From: Orientallactaga sibirica
Lineage: Eukaryota; Chordata; Mammalia; Rodentia; Dipodidae
Assembly: GCA_036365145.1 (NCBI GenBank)
Contig: JAEOAD010000030.1
Span: 11,098,501 to 11,162,500 of the forward strand
Length of the DNA: 64,000 bases
Reading direction: 5' to 3'
Position numbers and translations under genes: made by a program. Of this stretch, positions 10,909-22,737 are shown piece after piece. Position 1 is the stretch's first letter; the number at the start of each line of letters is the position of its first letter. The notes under the pieces were generated by a model. It was not told where the DNA came from and searched no databases. It saw only the letters and a list, made by a program, of their open reading frames with translations.

Positions 10909-12005
10909 CCCATATTACTTTTAAATTACTTTTTTTTTCTGTTTATGTGAGAATAGTGCTGGAATTCTGATTAGAATTGCATTGAATTTTGTATGTTGCT
11001 TTTGGTAGGATGGCTATTTTCATGATATTAATTCTTCCAATCCATAAGCATGAGAGATCTTTCCAACTTTTAGTGTCTTCTTCAATTTACCTCTTCAGTG
11101 TTTTAATGTTTCCATTTTAGTGGTTTTTAAACTTTCTTGTTCAGGGATGTTCCAAGATATTTAATTTTTTTCTTGGCTATTGTACATGGAATTGCTTCCG
11201 TGATTTCTTAGTATGTTTGTGATTTGGTATATAAGGTTTTTGTGTGTTAATTTTATATCCTGCCACTTTGCTGAAAGAGTTTATCAGCTCTATAGGTTTT
11301 TTGGTGGAGGCTTTAGGGTTTCTTAAGTATATAGAATAATATCATCTGCAAATAAGCCTACGTTGAATTTTTCCTTTCCAATTTATAACCCTTTTCTTTC
11401 TTTTGTCTCGTCACTCTATTAATACCTCAAGTACTATGTTAAATACCAATGAGGAGAGTAGACACATTTGTCTTATTCCAGAACTTAGTAGGAATACTTC
11501 AAGTGTTGGATTTATATTTTTATTTATATTTTTATATATTTACATTTTTGTATAAACCTTTATTATGTTGAGATATGATATCTCCCTCCCTAGTCTCACC
11601 AATGTTTTTATCATGAAGGGATGTTGTATTTTGTCAAAGGCCTTTTCTGTATCTACTGAGATGGTCATGTGATTTCTGTCTTTAAATCTATTCATATGAT
11701 GTATTACATTTATTGATTTCCATATTTTGAACCATCCCTGCATCCCTGGATTGAAACTTATCTGTCTGAAGTGGATAATATCTTTGATGATTTCTTGAAT
11801 TTAATTTGTAAGAACTCTATTGAGAATTTTTTTACTTCATCAAGACATTGGTCTATAATTTTCTTTTTTTGTTGTGTCTCTGTCTGGTTTTGATATTATT
11901 AATGCTGGCATCACAGAAGTTAGGGAACATTCCCTTCTTTACAATTTGATGAAACAACTTGAGAAGCAATGGTTTCAGCTCTTCTAAATAAAAGTGTAGT
12001 AGTGG

Positions 12006-12155
12006 CTGGGTGTGATGGCGCATGCCTTTAATCCCAGCACACAGGAGGCAGTGGTGGGAGGATTGCCATGAGTTTGAGGCCACCCTGAGACTACATAGTA
12101 AATTCCAGGTCAGCCTGAGCTAGAGTGAGACCCTACCTTGAAGAAAACAAAAAGT
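12006..12155 (+). repeat. B1 SINE
   Basis: GGCTGGGTGTGATGGCGCATGCCTTTAATCCC head, 'GACTACATAGTAAATTCCAGGTCAGCC' and an A-rich tail. Confidence 0.88.
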
Positions 12156-12273
12156 GTGGTAGAATTTGATAGTGAATCTGTCTGGGCTGAACCTTTTTTG
12201 GATGAGAGATTTTTAATTACTGCTTCGAGCTTGCTACTTGTTATATATACCTCTACTTAAATTATTTAACTCA

Positions 12274-12498
12274 GGATGGAAAGATGATTTAGTGGTTAAG
12301 GCACTTGCCTGCAAAGCCAAAGGACCCAGGTTCGATTCCCAAGGACCCATGTAAGCCAGTTGCACAAGGGGGCACACACAATCTAGAGTTTGTTTGCAGT
12401 GGCTGGAGGCCCTGGTGTGCCCATTCTCTCTCTCTCTCTACCTGCCTAGTTCTGTATCTCTCTTTCTCTCTCTCAAATAAATAAATAAATACAATTAT
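12274..12498 (+). repeat. Dip-like SINE
   Basis: Diverged head (CAGGATGGAAAGATGATTTAG), well-kept B-box region GGTTCGATTCC, a CT run and an (AAATA)n tail. Confidence 0.85.
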
Positions 12499-13284
12499 TT
12501 ATCTCTTCTGAATGAACTTTGGAGATTATTTGTATCAAGTTATTCATCCATTTCTTACAAATTTTCCAGTTTGGTAGAAATTGATTTTTGAAATATGTCT
12601 TTATGAGTCTCTTCATTTCATTGGTATCTGTTGGAATATGTTTTTTTTCATCTCTAAATTTGTTAATTAGGGGTTTTCTTTCTCTTCCTTTTGGTTAGTT
12701 TGATTAAAGGTTTGTCAATATTGTTATTTTTTCAAATAACCAACTCTTTGTTTGGTTAATCTTCACTTGTTTTCTGGATTTAGATTTCAGTTTCTTTCCA
12801 TCTGGTACTTTTGGATTTGGGTGGTTTTTGTTTTTCCAAAGCCTTCAGATGGATTGTTAAGTTTTTATGTGAGATTTATTTATTTTTGTAATGTAGGCAT
12901 TTAGAACTGTAAACTTCTCTCATAGAACTGCCTTCATTGTGTCCCATAGGTTTTGTATGTTGTGTTTTCATTTTCATTTAGATTTTGATTTCATTCTTGA
13001 TTTCTTCAATGACCCATTCATTGTTCAATAGTGTATTGTTCAGTTTCCAGGAGTTTGTGTATTTTCTGTTGTTATCTCTTGTTGTTAATTTCTAGCTTTA
13101 TTGTTTTGTGGTAAGATGTAATACAAGGAGTTATTTCAATTTTCCTTAATTTGTGGATCCATGCTTTGTGGCCTAATATATATTCTATTTTAGAAAAGGT
13201 TCCATAAGCTGCTGAAATGAATGTTTATTCTGTAGAATTTGGATGACATGTTCTGTAGATGTCTATTAAGTCCATTTCATCTGC

Positions 13285-13428
13285 CAGGCGTGGTGGCACA
13301 TGCCTTTAATCCCAGCACTTGGGAGGCAGAGGTAGGAGGATTGCCATGAGTTCAAAGCCACCCTGAGACTACATAGTGAATTCCAGGTCAGCCTAGGCTA
13401 CAGAGAGAGACCCTACCTCAAAAAGAAA
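13285..13428 (+). repeat. B1 SINE
   Basis: GCCAGGCGTGGTGGCACATGCC head with a full B1 body and a short A tail. The flanks share 'TCCATTTCATCTG', which looks like a TSD of about 12 bp in the host L1. Confidence 0.88.
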
Positions 13429-13851
13429 ATCCATTTCATCTGTGGTGTCATTTATCTCCTTTGTTTCTATTTTCTTGTTTGGATGGTCTGCCTATTGGCA
13501 ATAGTAAGGTATTGCAGTTATCTACTATTATTGTGTTGGGATTTATGTCTGGCTTTATGTATAGTAGATTTTGCTTTATAAAAACCAGTGCACCTGTGCT
13601 CAGTGCATATATGTTTAGGATTGCAATATCCTCTTAGTGAATTGTTCCACTGCTTAGTATAAAGTGGCCTTCTTCATCTCTTATGGTTACTTTTGGTTTA
13701 AAGTATATTTCTTCACATATTAGTGCAACCACACCTGTTTGTTTTCTATTTACATTTGTTTGAATCTTTTTCCATCCTTTCACTCCAAGGTGTTGTCTGT
13801 CTTTGATGGTAAGGTGGGTTACTTAAAGACAGCAAATGGATGGGTTCTGTT

Positions 13852-14976
13852 TTTTAAAATATGTTTTTAAATTTATTTGAGAGAGACAAATGGAGAGAGA
13901 GTATGTGCTGGGAACCAGCCCCAGCTGGAGTGAGGTCCTCTAAGGAGATGCAGAGTTGGCGTGGAAGGAATGGGAGACACCAGGTTGTTGTTTCAGGGGA
14001 TTCAGGTGTCTCTGCCTTCCTCAAAACTTTGTATTTTATTTATACAACTACAAAACAAAAAGCAGGCTTATTTTCCAGGAAATATCAGAACACAAATTTC
14101 TGTTTTCCTGAATAACTTCATTAAGTATATAAAATTTTCCCCTAAAAGTAGATTCTATCAGCGATAAAAGCACCTTATAACAGCAAAGTGCTAGACAGAC
14201 TATTTCATACTGAAGGGGCATTCTTCTAACTTTCTTATACATTCCTTGTAGTCAAGCTTAGCAAAGTAGTTATTAACCTGTTTGATTAAGGTTATTTTGT
14301 TCTCTGGATAACAAACACCAAGCAGGGCCTGATTGAACAAGCTTTACCAAAAAGGACAATGAACTATAGCATACCCATTTTCCATTCTTATTCACTACAT
14401 GACCTAAGTTTTCATCATAAATTCCTGTAGAGGGTAGAGGTGGGTCAGTAGGATCAAGAAACCTAAATGCATTTACCTTAGCTCCTCGAGGTGGACTTTA
14501 GAATTTCTGGTGTAATGGGAGGATCAAGTAATTCTTTTTTCTGTAACTTCACAGATTATTCCTTATTAGTCATATTCTTATATTTATCTAGGGAGCATAA
14601 GTCTGTACAAATGGTTTAAGTTTCATTTTCTTTCAGCCCTTTTACTTCTCTATAGCATGGAACAGATTGAGTTTCCTTTTCTTGAAAGCCTAAAAGGGAC
14701 AGGAGTGTTATTGCTGTTAAAAGAAACAGAGGTTTCAGTTTTATCATGAGGTTCCAGCCATGTGGAAACCTCCTCCTAGCTGGGACCATGTCAAGCGGAA
14801 GGAGTGATTTTGCCTCCACCAAGTATAGGCATGCCAGGGCCTCCTGCCACTGCAAACAAACTCCAGATGCATGTGCCACTTTATGCATTTGGCTTTACAT
14901 GATTACTGGAGAATTGAACCTGGCCATCAGGCTTTTCAAGAAAGTACATTTAATCACTAAGCCATCTCTCCAGCAG
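13852..14976 (-). repeat. Dip-like SINE split by an LTR
   Basis: The antisense Dip tail side lies at 13852-13905 and the body/head side at 14822-14976. An ERVK-like LTR is inserted in between. Confidence 0.82.
13906..14821 (-). mobile_element. ERVK-like solo LTR
   Basis: A 916-bp LTR on the minus strand with TGGTGGAGG...GGTTCCCAGCA ends, flanked by a near-perfect 6-bp duplication AGTATG/AGTATA (13900-13905 and 14822-14827). On the minus strand a TATAAATAAA sequence lies near 14035-14045, about 130 bp before the 3' edge, as expected for a TATA and poly(A) region. It is inserted in a Dip SINE that is itself in L1 copy A. It has no internal sequence. The small frames inside it have no recognisable product. 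Confidence 0.75.
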
Positions 14977-15625
14977 CTAGATCTTGTTTTCTGATCCAGT
15001 CTGTTAACCTGTGTCTTTTGGTTGAAGAGTAGAGCCCATTGACATTTAGAGTTGTGATTGAAAGGTGTGAGTTAATCCCTATCATGTTGATGATTTTGTG
15101 GGGTTCTATGTTTTCTTGATGTTCACTTGCTTTAACAAGTATTCTTCCTTTGATCATTGTTTCCCCTTCTGTACCCTCTTAAATATGTTTTATTTTTGTC
15201 TTCAGTGTGAAGTACTCCATCTAGTATTATCTATAGGACTAGCTTTGTGCTCTTCTATCCATATAGCCAACTTTTATGTTGGAAAGCTTTTCTTTCTCCT
15301 TTTATTATGAGAGATAATTTTGCCTGATTTTTGTTGCTCAAAAATGTTTTGGCTATTTGAAGTTTTTTGTGCTTCCAAATGAATTTTAGGATTGTTTTTC
15401 CTATTTCCATGAAGAATGCCATTGGAATTTTGATGGGGATTGCATTAAATGTGTAGATTGTTTTTGGTAAGATTGCCATTTTCACAATATTGATTCTTCC
15501 AATCCAAGAACATGGGATGTCTTTCCATTTCCTGTTGTCTTCTGCAATTTCTTACTTGAGTGTTTTAAAGTTTTCACTGTAGAGATCCTTCACCTCCTTG
15601 GTTAGGTTCATTGCAAGGTACTTTA

Positions 15626-16204
15626 TTATTTTTTTGAGGTAATTATGAATAGAAGTGATTCTCTGATTTCATCCTCAGCATGTTTTTTGTTAGCATATAG
15701 GAAGGTGACTGATTTCTGTGTATTTACTTTATATCCTGCTATATTTCTAAAAGTGTTTATCAGCTCTAACAGTTTGCTGGTAGAGTCTTTAGGGTCTGTT
15801 ATGTATAAAATCATATTATCTGCAAATAATGATAATTTGATCTCTTCCCTTCCAATTTGTATCCCTTTTATGAGTGTCTCTTGCCTTATTGCTATAGCTA
15901 AGACTTCCAGTACTATATCAAATAAAATTGGGAATAGTGGACACCCTTGTCTTGTTCCTGATTTTAGTGGAAAAGCTTCAAGTTTTTCTCCATTTAGTAT
16001 TATGTTGGCTGTAGTTTTGTCATAAATAGCCTTTATTATGTTGTGTATTCCTTCTATTCCCAGTTTTTCTAGGAGTTTTACCATCTGGGGATGTTGGATT
16101 TTGTTAAGTGTTTTTTCTGCATCTATTAAAATGATCATGTGAGTTTGTCTTTCAGTCCATTTATATGATATATTACATTTATCAATTTTTGTATGTTGAA
16201 CCAT
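15626..16204 (-). pseudogene. L1 reverse transcriptase fragment
   Basis: A 192-codon open piece of LINE-1 ORF2 covering the RT palm. It shows '[14 protein letters not shown]', '[17 protein letters not shown]' and the catalytic box at residues 127-130 (15815-15826). That box reads FADN instead of the FADD needed for two-metal catalysis. Upstream pieces lie in other frames at 16135-16362 and 16235-16474, so at least two frameshifts break ORF2. The residue change plus the frame breaks make it inactive. Confidence 0.88.
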
Positions 16205-17004
16205 CCCTGTATCTCTGGGATAAAACCTATTTGGTCAGAGTAAATTATCTTTTTGATGTATTCTTGTATTCTGTTTGCCAGTATTTTGTTGAGAATTTTT
16301 GCACCTGTGTTCATGAGGGAGATTGGCCTGTAATTTTCTTTCTTCTTTTTCTGGTCTGTCATTATCTGGTTTTGGTATCAGGGTAATTCTGGCTTCATAG
16401 AAGGAGTTTGGTAGTATTCCTTCCTTTTCTATTTTATGGAAAAGTTTGAGAAACCTTGGCGTTAGTTCTTCCATGAAGGTCTGGTAAAATTCACCTGTGA
16501 ATCCATCTGGGCCTGGACATATTTTAGTTGGAAGATCATTTTATAACTCCTTTGATATTCTTTCTTGTTGTAGGTCTATTTAAATGGTTTACCTCACCTT
16601 GATTTAATTTGGGTAGGTGATATAAATCAAGGAAATCATACATTTCTTTCAGATTTTCAAACTGAGTGGAGTATATGTTCTTAAAGTATGTCCTCATGAT
16701 TTTCTGAAGTTCTTTTGTATCTGTTGAAATGGTGCCTTTTTCATCTCTACTTTTATTGATTTGTGTATCTTCTCTTTCCTTTGGTCAGATTTGCTAAGGT
16801 TTATCAATCTTGTTTATCCTTTCAAAGAACCAACTCTTTGTTTCATTGATTCTTACATTGTTTTTTTTTTGTTTCTATTTCATTAATTTCTTCCCTAATC
16901 TTTATTATTTCTTCCCATGTACTGATTTTTTTGTTTGCCTTGTTCTTCTTTTTCCAAGGCCTGAATCATTAAATTGTTTAATTGCAACCTTTGTAATTTC
17001 TTTT

Positions 17005-17271
17005 TAAAATTTTTAAATTATTTTATTTATTTATGGAGAGAGACAGACAGAGACAGACAGAGAGGGAGAGGGAGACAGATAGAGATGGGTGTGCCAGCAG
17101 TCTCTCAGCTGCTGTGAATGAAATCCAGATGTGTGCGCCCTATTGTGGTCAAGTGCGGCATTGAGCCCTTGCATCACTGAATCTGGCTAAACGTGGGACC
17201 TGGAGATTGGAACCGGGTTCTTAGGCTTAGCAGGCAGGCGCCTTAATCGCTAAGCCATCTTTCCAGCCCCC
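17005..17271 (-). repeat. Dip-like SINE, long variant
   Basis: Antisense copy with a GA-rich tail complement and the extended body, ending CTAAGCCATCTTTCCAGCCCC. Confidence 0.87.
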
Positions 17272-17696
17272 TTTGTAATTTCTTAATGTAGGTACTTAAA
17301 GCTATAAATTTCCCTATTAGGACTGCCTTCATTGTGTCCTAAAGATTTTGGTTTTGCTCTCATTATCATTTGATTCTATGAATTTTCTTATTTCCTTCTT
17401 GATTTCTTCATTGACCCATTTATCATTTAGTAGTGTACTATTTAGTTTCCATGATTTTGTGTATGCTCTATAGCTTTTCTTGTTACTGATTTGTAGTTTC
17501 ATCCCATTGTGATCAGATAGAGTACAAAGAATTGTTTCAAATTTCCTGTATTTGTTAAGATTTGCTTTGTGTCCTAATAAAAGTTCTATTTTAGAGAATG
17601 TTCCATGTGCTGTTGAAAAAAATGTCTATTAGGCAGCATTTGGATGAAATGTTCCGTAGATATCTGTGAGGTCAATTGGGTTTTTTTCCCATATTT

Positions 17697-17991
17697 TTTT
17701 CTTTTTAATTTTTTTCTTTTTTTGAGAGAGACACAGAGAGAGAGAGAGAGACAGACAGACAAACAGACAGAGCAGAGATAGAGAGGCAGATAGAGAATGG
17801 GTGTGCCACACCAGCAGCCTCTCAGCAGCTGTGAATACACTCCAGACGTGTGTGCCCCCTTGTGGGCAAGTGCAGCATTGTGCCCTTGCATCACTTATTG
17901 TGTCTGGCTAAATGAGGGTCCTGGAGAATCAAACTGGCGTTCTTAGGCTTATAAGGCAGGGTCCTTAACTGCTAAGCCATCACTCCAGCCC
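17697..17991 (-). repeat. Dip-like SINE, long variant
   Basis: Antisense copy with the extended body. The GA/CA-rich tail complement is about 80 bp long. A 102-codon frame here is a shadow. Confidence 0.87.
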
Positions 17992-17999
17992 ACTTTTTA

Positions 18000-18335
18000 A
18001 ATTTTTTTTATTGACAACTTCTATACTTACAGACAATAAACCATGATATTTCCCTCCCCTCTCCCATTTTCCCTTTCACAACTCCAATCTCCATTATATC
18101 CCCTTCTTCTTTCCATTGGTCTCTCTTTCATTTTGATGTCATCATCTTTTTCTCCTATTATGAGTGTCTTGTGAAGGTATTGCTAGGCACTGCAAGGTCA
18201 TGGATATCAAGGCCAATTTCTGTGTGGACAGTTGCATTGTAAGGAGTGGTACCTTCCTTTGGCTTTTACATTCTCTCTTCTGCAAAGGTCTATCTCATCA
18301 TTTAATCCAGATGCTTATCTGTTTATTTTTTGCCA
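18000..18335 (-). mobile_element. L1 3' UTR fragment in L1 copy B
   Basis: Antisense 3' end of a later L1: TTTATTGACAACTTCTATACTTACAGA..., closely matching the 3' UTRs at 32919 and 50855. It is strongly 5'-truncated and interrupts copy B, whose ORF2 resumes near 18320-18420. Confidence 0.75.
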
Positions 18336-18418
18336 GGATGACCTGTTAATTGATGAGAGTTGGGTATTGAAGTTACCTACTACAATTGTGTTTGGTGTTA
18401 TCTGTGACCTTAATTCTT

Positions 18419-18629
18419 TTTAAAAATATTTTTATTTATGTATTTGAGAGAAAGAGGCAGAGAGAGAGAGAAAGAAAATGGGCACACTAGGGCCTCCAGC
18501 CACTACAAACAAACTCCAGATGCATGTGTCCCCCTTGTGCATCTGGCTTATGTGGGTCCTAGACAGTTGAACCAGGACCCTCTGGCTTTGCAGGCAAATG
18601 CTTTAACTGGTAAGCCATCTCTCCAGCCC
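18419..18629 (-). repeat. Dip-like SINE
   Basis: Antisense copy. The flanking L1 sequence 'CTGTGACCTTAATTCT' is repeated on both sides (18401 and 18629 regions), an approximately 16-bp TSD. Confidence 0.9.
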
Positions 18630-18763
18630 CTGTGACCTTAATTCTAATAGTGTTTGTTTGATGAAATTGGGAGTCCCCATTTTATGTGCATATATGTTTA
18701 GAATTGTAATGTCCTTCTGTTGAATTGTTCCTTTAACCAATATAAAGTTACCTTCTTATCAGC

Positions 18764-18925
18764 TGGGCATGGTATCACTTGCCTTTAATCCCAGCACTCG
18801 GGAGACAGAGGTAGGAGGATTGCCATGAGTTCGAGGCCACCCTGAGACCACATAGTGAATTTCAGGTTAGCCTGGGCTAGAGTGAAAGCCTACCTTGAAA
18901 AACCAAAAAATAAATAAATAAAAAA
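18764..18925 (+). repeat. B1 SINE
   Basis: GCTGGGCATGGTATCACTTGCCTTTAATCCC head, full body and an (AAATA)n-like tail. Confidence 0.88.
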
Positions 18926-19071
18926 TAAAATGATCTTATTTATTTTTCCCAAGTAATGTTGGCTTGAAATCTATCCTTTCAGATATTAGGATACCAACAC
19001 CAGATTGTTTTCTATGCCCACTTGCTTGAATTACCATTTTCCATCCTGTCACCCTAAGATACTGTCTTTTT

Positions 19072-19232
19072 TTATTTTTTTATTTTTGGTTTTGCAAGGT
19101 AGGGTTTCACTCTGGTCCAGGCTGACCTGGAATTAACTATGTAGTCTCAGGGTGGCCTCGAACTCTCGGCGATCCTTCTACCTCTGCCTCCCGAGTGCTG
19201 GGATTAAAGGCGTGCGCCACCATGCCTGGCTT
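19072..19232 (-). repeat. B1 SINE
   Basis: Antisense B1: TTTTGCAAGGTAGGGTTTCACTCTGG...GATTAAAGGCGTGCGCCACCATGCC. Confidence 0.9.
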
Positions 19233-19711
19233 GATACTATATTTTTTTAATGGAAAACCGAGTTTCTTGAAGACAACACATAGAAGGATACTGCTTTTTA
19301 ACCCAGTCTGCAAGCCTGTGTCTATTGGTTTGAGCATTGAGACCATTGATATTAAGAGTTAATATTAAAAGGTATGTATTTATTCTTGCCATTCTTTTTG
19401 TTTTGTGGTTCTTCCTGTTTTTCCTTTCTCTCTTGTATTAACTATTATTTGAGTATGGTTTATTTTTTCCTGTTTCCTTATGTGTATACTTTTCTTTCTC
19501 TTCAGCATGAAGAATACTTTCAATTATTTTCTGTAGAGCTGGGTTAGTGGGAATATATTCTTTTCCCTGTTTTTGTTGTGGAATGTCCTTATTTCTCCAT
19601 CTATTTGCATGAAAGCTTTGCTGGATAAAGTAATCTTAGTTGACACTTGTTATCTTTCAGAACTTGGAATATATCATTCTAAGCCTTTTTGGCTTTTAAA
19701 GTTTGTTTTGA

Positions 19712-19780
19712 GTTCTCCCTTCGGCAGCACATATACTAAAACTGGAACAATACAGAGAAGATTAGCATGGCCCCTGCACA
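19712..19780 (+). pseudogene. Truncated U6 snRNA retrocopy
   Basis: This matches the 5' two-thirds of U6 spliceosomal RNA: GTTCTCCCTTCGGCAGCACA (GTGCTCGCTTCGGCAGCACA in U6), then ATATACTAAAA, GGAACAATACAGAGAAGATT and AGCATGGCCCCTGC. It stops after about 69 nt, without the U6 3' end, T run or A tail. A perfect 16-bp duplication (AAAGTTTGTTTTGAGT) flanks it at 19698-19713 and 19780-19795, overlapping the edges by one or two bases. That is the structure of a tailless retropseudogene made by L1 machinery. It lies in L1 copy B. Confidence 0.9.
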
Positions 19781-22520
19781 AAGTTTGTTTTGAGTAATCT
19801 GCAGTTTACCTGATGGGCTTGCCTTTATATGTGGCTTGATGTTTCTCTCTCACTGCTTTCAATATATTTTCTTTGGTTTGTGTATTTTTGTAGTTTAATT
19901 ATAATATGTTGGTGAGAAGTTCTTTCCTGATTTTGTCTGTTTGGCATTCTAAAGGTTTCCTGTATCTGTATTGGCATCACTTGCCCTATTTGAGGGAAAT
20001 TTTCTTCTCTGAGTTTTTTTGTTTGAAAATACCTACTATCCCTTTGGAGTGAAATTCTTCTCCTAGTATGCCCTGAATTCTTATTTTTGATCGCATCCTA
20101 GCGTCCCAAATGTTTTGAAATTCCCATTCATACCTTCCTATTAGTTTTTCATTCTCTTTGTTGGACTATTAGATCTGCCACCTGGTCTTGTTTAGATATT
20201 CTGTTCTTTCCTTCATCTATTCTACTGATGAGACTTTCTACAGAATATTCTCTTTGACATACTGTGTTCTGAAGTTCTATTATTTCTGATTTTTTTCATT
20301 ATTTCTACTTCCTTATTCATGTCTTGTATTGATATCCTTATTTCATTAAGTTGGTTCCTGTGCTTTCTTGGGATTCCTTCAGGAGTTTGTTTTCTTCTTT
20401 GATTTCTTTGAACACAGATATAATCATTTTTTTAAATCTTTGTCAGGCATTTCTCCTAAATCAGATTCACTGGAGATCATTTCTGATGGATTTATAATTT
20501 TTGATGGGATTGTATTATCTTGAGTTTTTGTGTTTCTTGTATTATAATGTAGAGGTTTTTGCATCTTCAGTTAATTTTAAGATTGGGTTTCTAATGAACT
20601 TCAGTATTCTTAGGCATGTAAATCTGACTTTTTATATCTTCAGGGCAGGAGTTTAATGTGCCAGATGTGGCTCTTCTATTACTCCCAGAGTAACAGCAGA
20701 AGTGACCTTAGGTATTGAGTTTGCCTGTTACGCAAGTATTCTAGTAGGCTGGCTAGAGCAAATTTTTGCCAAATTCTAAAATTCAACCAAGAAATATACA
20801 ATTCAGTAAAAACCAGCACAGAGTATTTATGCAATAGTGGGGATTGAAACAAACAAATAATCTAATAAAGCCAAAGTTCCTTAGGGTGTGTGCTGCCCCA
20901 CATCCATAATCCTGTGAACTGGAAAGCTGAGTTTTCTGGTCTAAAATGGGTTTCAGGTCAACCTGGGGCCAAATGAGACCCTGCCCCCAATAATGACAGA
21001 AAAAAAAAAAGACAAAGACCCTAAAAATCAGGAAACATCAAAGACAACAATAGTCCACTCTATAATACAGTTGACTTGAGAATGGCAAAGCTGACCAAGA
21101 ATACCTCAATCAAATCTAACACATAACCTGCCCTGACATGGCAGGTGAGATTAGACTTCCAGTGCAGGTTTATGTACCTGGCTTTGTGTAAGTAGGCACT
21201 GTTACTTTTTCAGATGGCTTCAATCTCATGTATGCTGAGTGCCCACCTTGATCCCTCTCTGTAGTGCTGTGGACTTGGTTAGGCTCCTTGGGTCACTGGA
21301 TCTGGTGTTCTGATCAGCTGTGATGGATGCTCTGTGGCTGGGGGGGACAGGTGGGTGAGTTCTTCAGTGGTTCACAACACTGGCAGTTGGGGGAAGGGAG
21401 GCTGTGCAGAATGCCTGGAGTTGTACCAGAGCTGCTCAGCTGGTCCCATTTTGTTTTCCTTCAAAAGCTGCTCAGCTTGTCCCTGCTGTCTTCCCCTTTG
21501 GGTTTCTTGACTTTGTGGGGAGGCTGGTGTGAGTGGAAAATTCCTTCACCTGGCTTCTGCAGCTCTGCACTGGGGCCTAGGAGGGATTCTGGCTGGTTTC
21601 CTGCTTGCTGGAAGCTCTGGGTCTCTGTTGCTTCTCTGCTATGGTTGATAGTTCCTTACACACCTTCATTTTTTGGTAGAAGACTGTATTTTGATGTTTT
21701 TCTGTTTATTTCCCTCCCTAGGCTGCTTTGGCATGGCTACTACATAGCCATCTCATTCAGAACTCTCCTGGGAACTTTTTAATTGTTACTTGATTTTTCT
21801 AAATTTCTGTTTGGTGTTTCTTCAGTGTCTCTATTTATTGAGTTCCATTTTCATTTTTTGTTTTGACTTTCTCATTATATTTAGTTGATTGTGTTCCATT
21901 GGAGCTTATTCAGGCATTTATGTCCCCTTTGAATTCATTGAGTTATCTATTGAGTTCTTTAAGTTGATTATCTTGCATTTCATTTATCCATTTATTTATG
22001 CCCTTTGTAAATTTATCCATTTATTTATGTCCTTTGTATGATTATCATGACTTTGTTTTGGAATTCTCTGTCTGGAGTTTTCTCTAAGTAGCTCTTGTCC
22101 GAGGGTTAACCAATGAGACAAGGCATTCTTGGTGTAGATTTCTTGCCTGGGTTTCTTGTGTTACTTCTTTTGCATTGAAGTTTGCCCATCTGGAAATAGC
22201 CCCTTTGTGTTGCTGAAAATGTAGCAACAGTGGCTCCACTGGAGGTCACAGGGTGGGCTGGGGAAGGGACTGTTCCAATAACAGACATGTGCCTGGACCA
22301 AAAACTCACTGAATCTGGGCCTAGACTGTTTCAGGTGGTCTACTAAAGTAGGGTTCAGGGTCCTGTGCTGAGTGTCCTGGCTCCATGTAAGGAGCCTACA
22401 TGAATCTCCTTTCCTCTGTTGAGTTGCTTCTGTTAGGTATTGTGGTCATAGAGATGCAAAAGTGACTAATGCAATTGCTATGAGAATTAATATGTTAGTA
22501 TGCTCAAGTGTTCTCAATAA

Positions 22521-22695
22521 GGGCTGGAGAGATGGCTTAGCAGTTAAGACACTTGCCTGGAAAGCCAAAGGACATAGGTTCAATTCCCCAGGATGCATCT
22601 GGAGTTCATTTGCAGTGGCTGAAAGCTCTGGCACACCCATTCTATTTGCCTCTCTCTCTCTCTCCCTCTTTGTCAAATCAATACAAATTTTTAAA
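22521..22695 (+). repeat. Dip-like SINE
   Basis: GGGCTGGAGAGATGGCTTAGCAG head and a CT run. The duplicated 'GTTCTCAATA' on both sides (22509 and 22699 regions) looks like its TSD. Confidence 0.9.
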
Positions 22696-22737
22696 CATGT
22701 TCTCAATAGTGCTAAAGACATACGGTAAATTTTTTTG

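Larger units (their letters stand above)
6590..15290 (-). mobile_element. L1 copy A (antisense), disrupted
   Basis: A long LINE-1 on the minus strand. Its 3' UTR is at about 6590-8290 and its ORF2 runs from about 15090 down to 8400. The ORF2 start is recognisable by the endonuclease N-terminus, with motifs close to 'LNVNGL' and 'KRHRL.DWI' at 14957-15157. The reverse transcriptase part shows '[14 protein letters not shown]' at 11540-11743, and the catalytic FADD box appears intact near 11340-11355. The body is broken by frameshifts, stops, at least ten SINEs, a solo LTR and a BC1 retrocopy, and the 5' end is lost near ORF1. It is a dead copy. Confidence 0.8.
15290..22450 (-). mobile_element. 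L1 copy B (antisense), disrupted
   Basis: A second minus-strand LINE-1, following copy A in the same orientation. At its low-coordinate edge it starts inside ORF2 just after the RT domain (frame at 15255-15485 with 'KMAILPK.IY.FNAIPIK'). It covers RT (15626-16204), upstream ORF2 up to about 19345, an ORF1-like region (about 19400-20500) and probably the 5' UTR to about 22400. The ORF2 C-terminus and 3' UTR are missing. It carries SINEs, a later L1 fragment and a U6 retrocopy. The GC-richer stretch 21310-21780 gives a 151-codon chance frame. Confidence 0.7.

Noticed and set aside
19712..19780. Functional U6 snRNA gene
   Set aside because: The 3' third is missing, and there is no upstream PSE/TATA arrangement and no T-run terminator.
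21327..21782. 151-codon plus-strand open frame in a GC-richer patch
   Set aside because: It is antisense to the probable 5' UTR of L1 copy B. The W/L/S-rich composition reflects base bias rather than coding.
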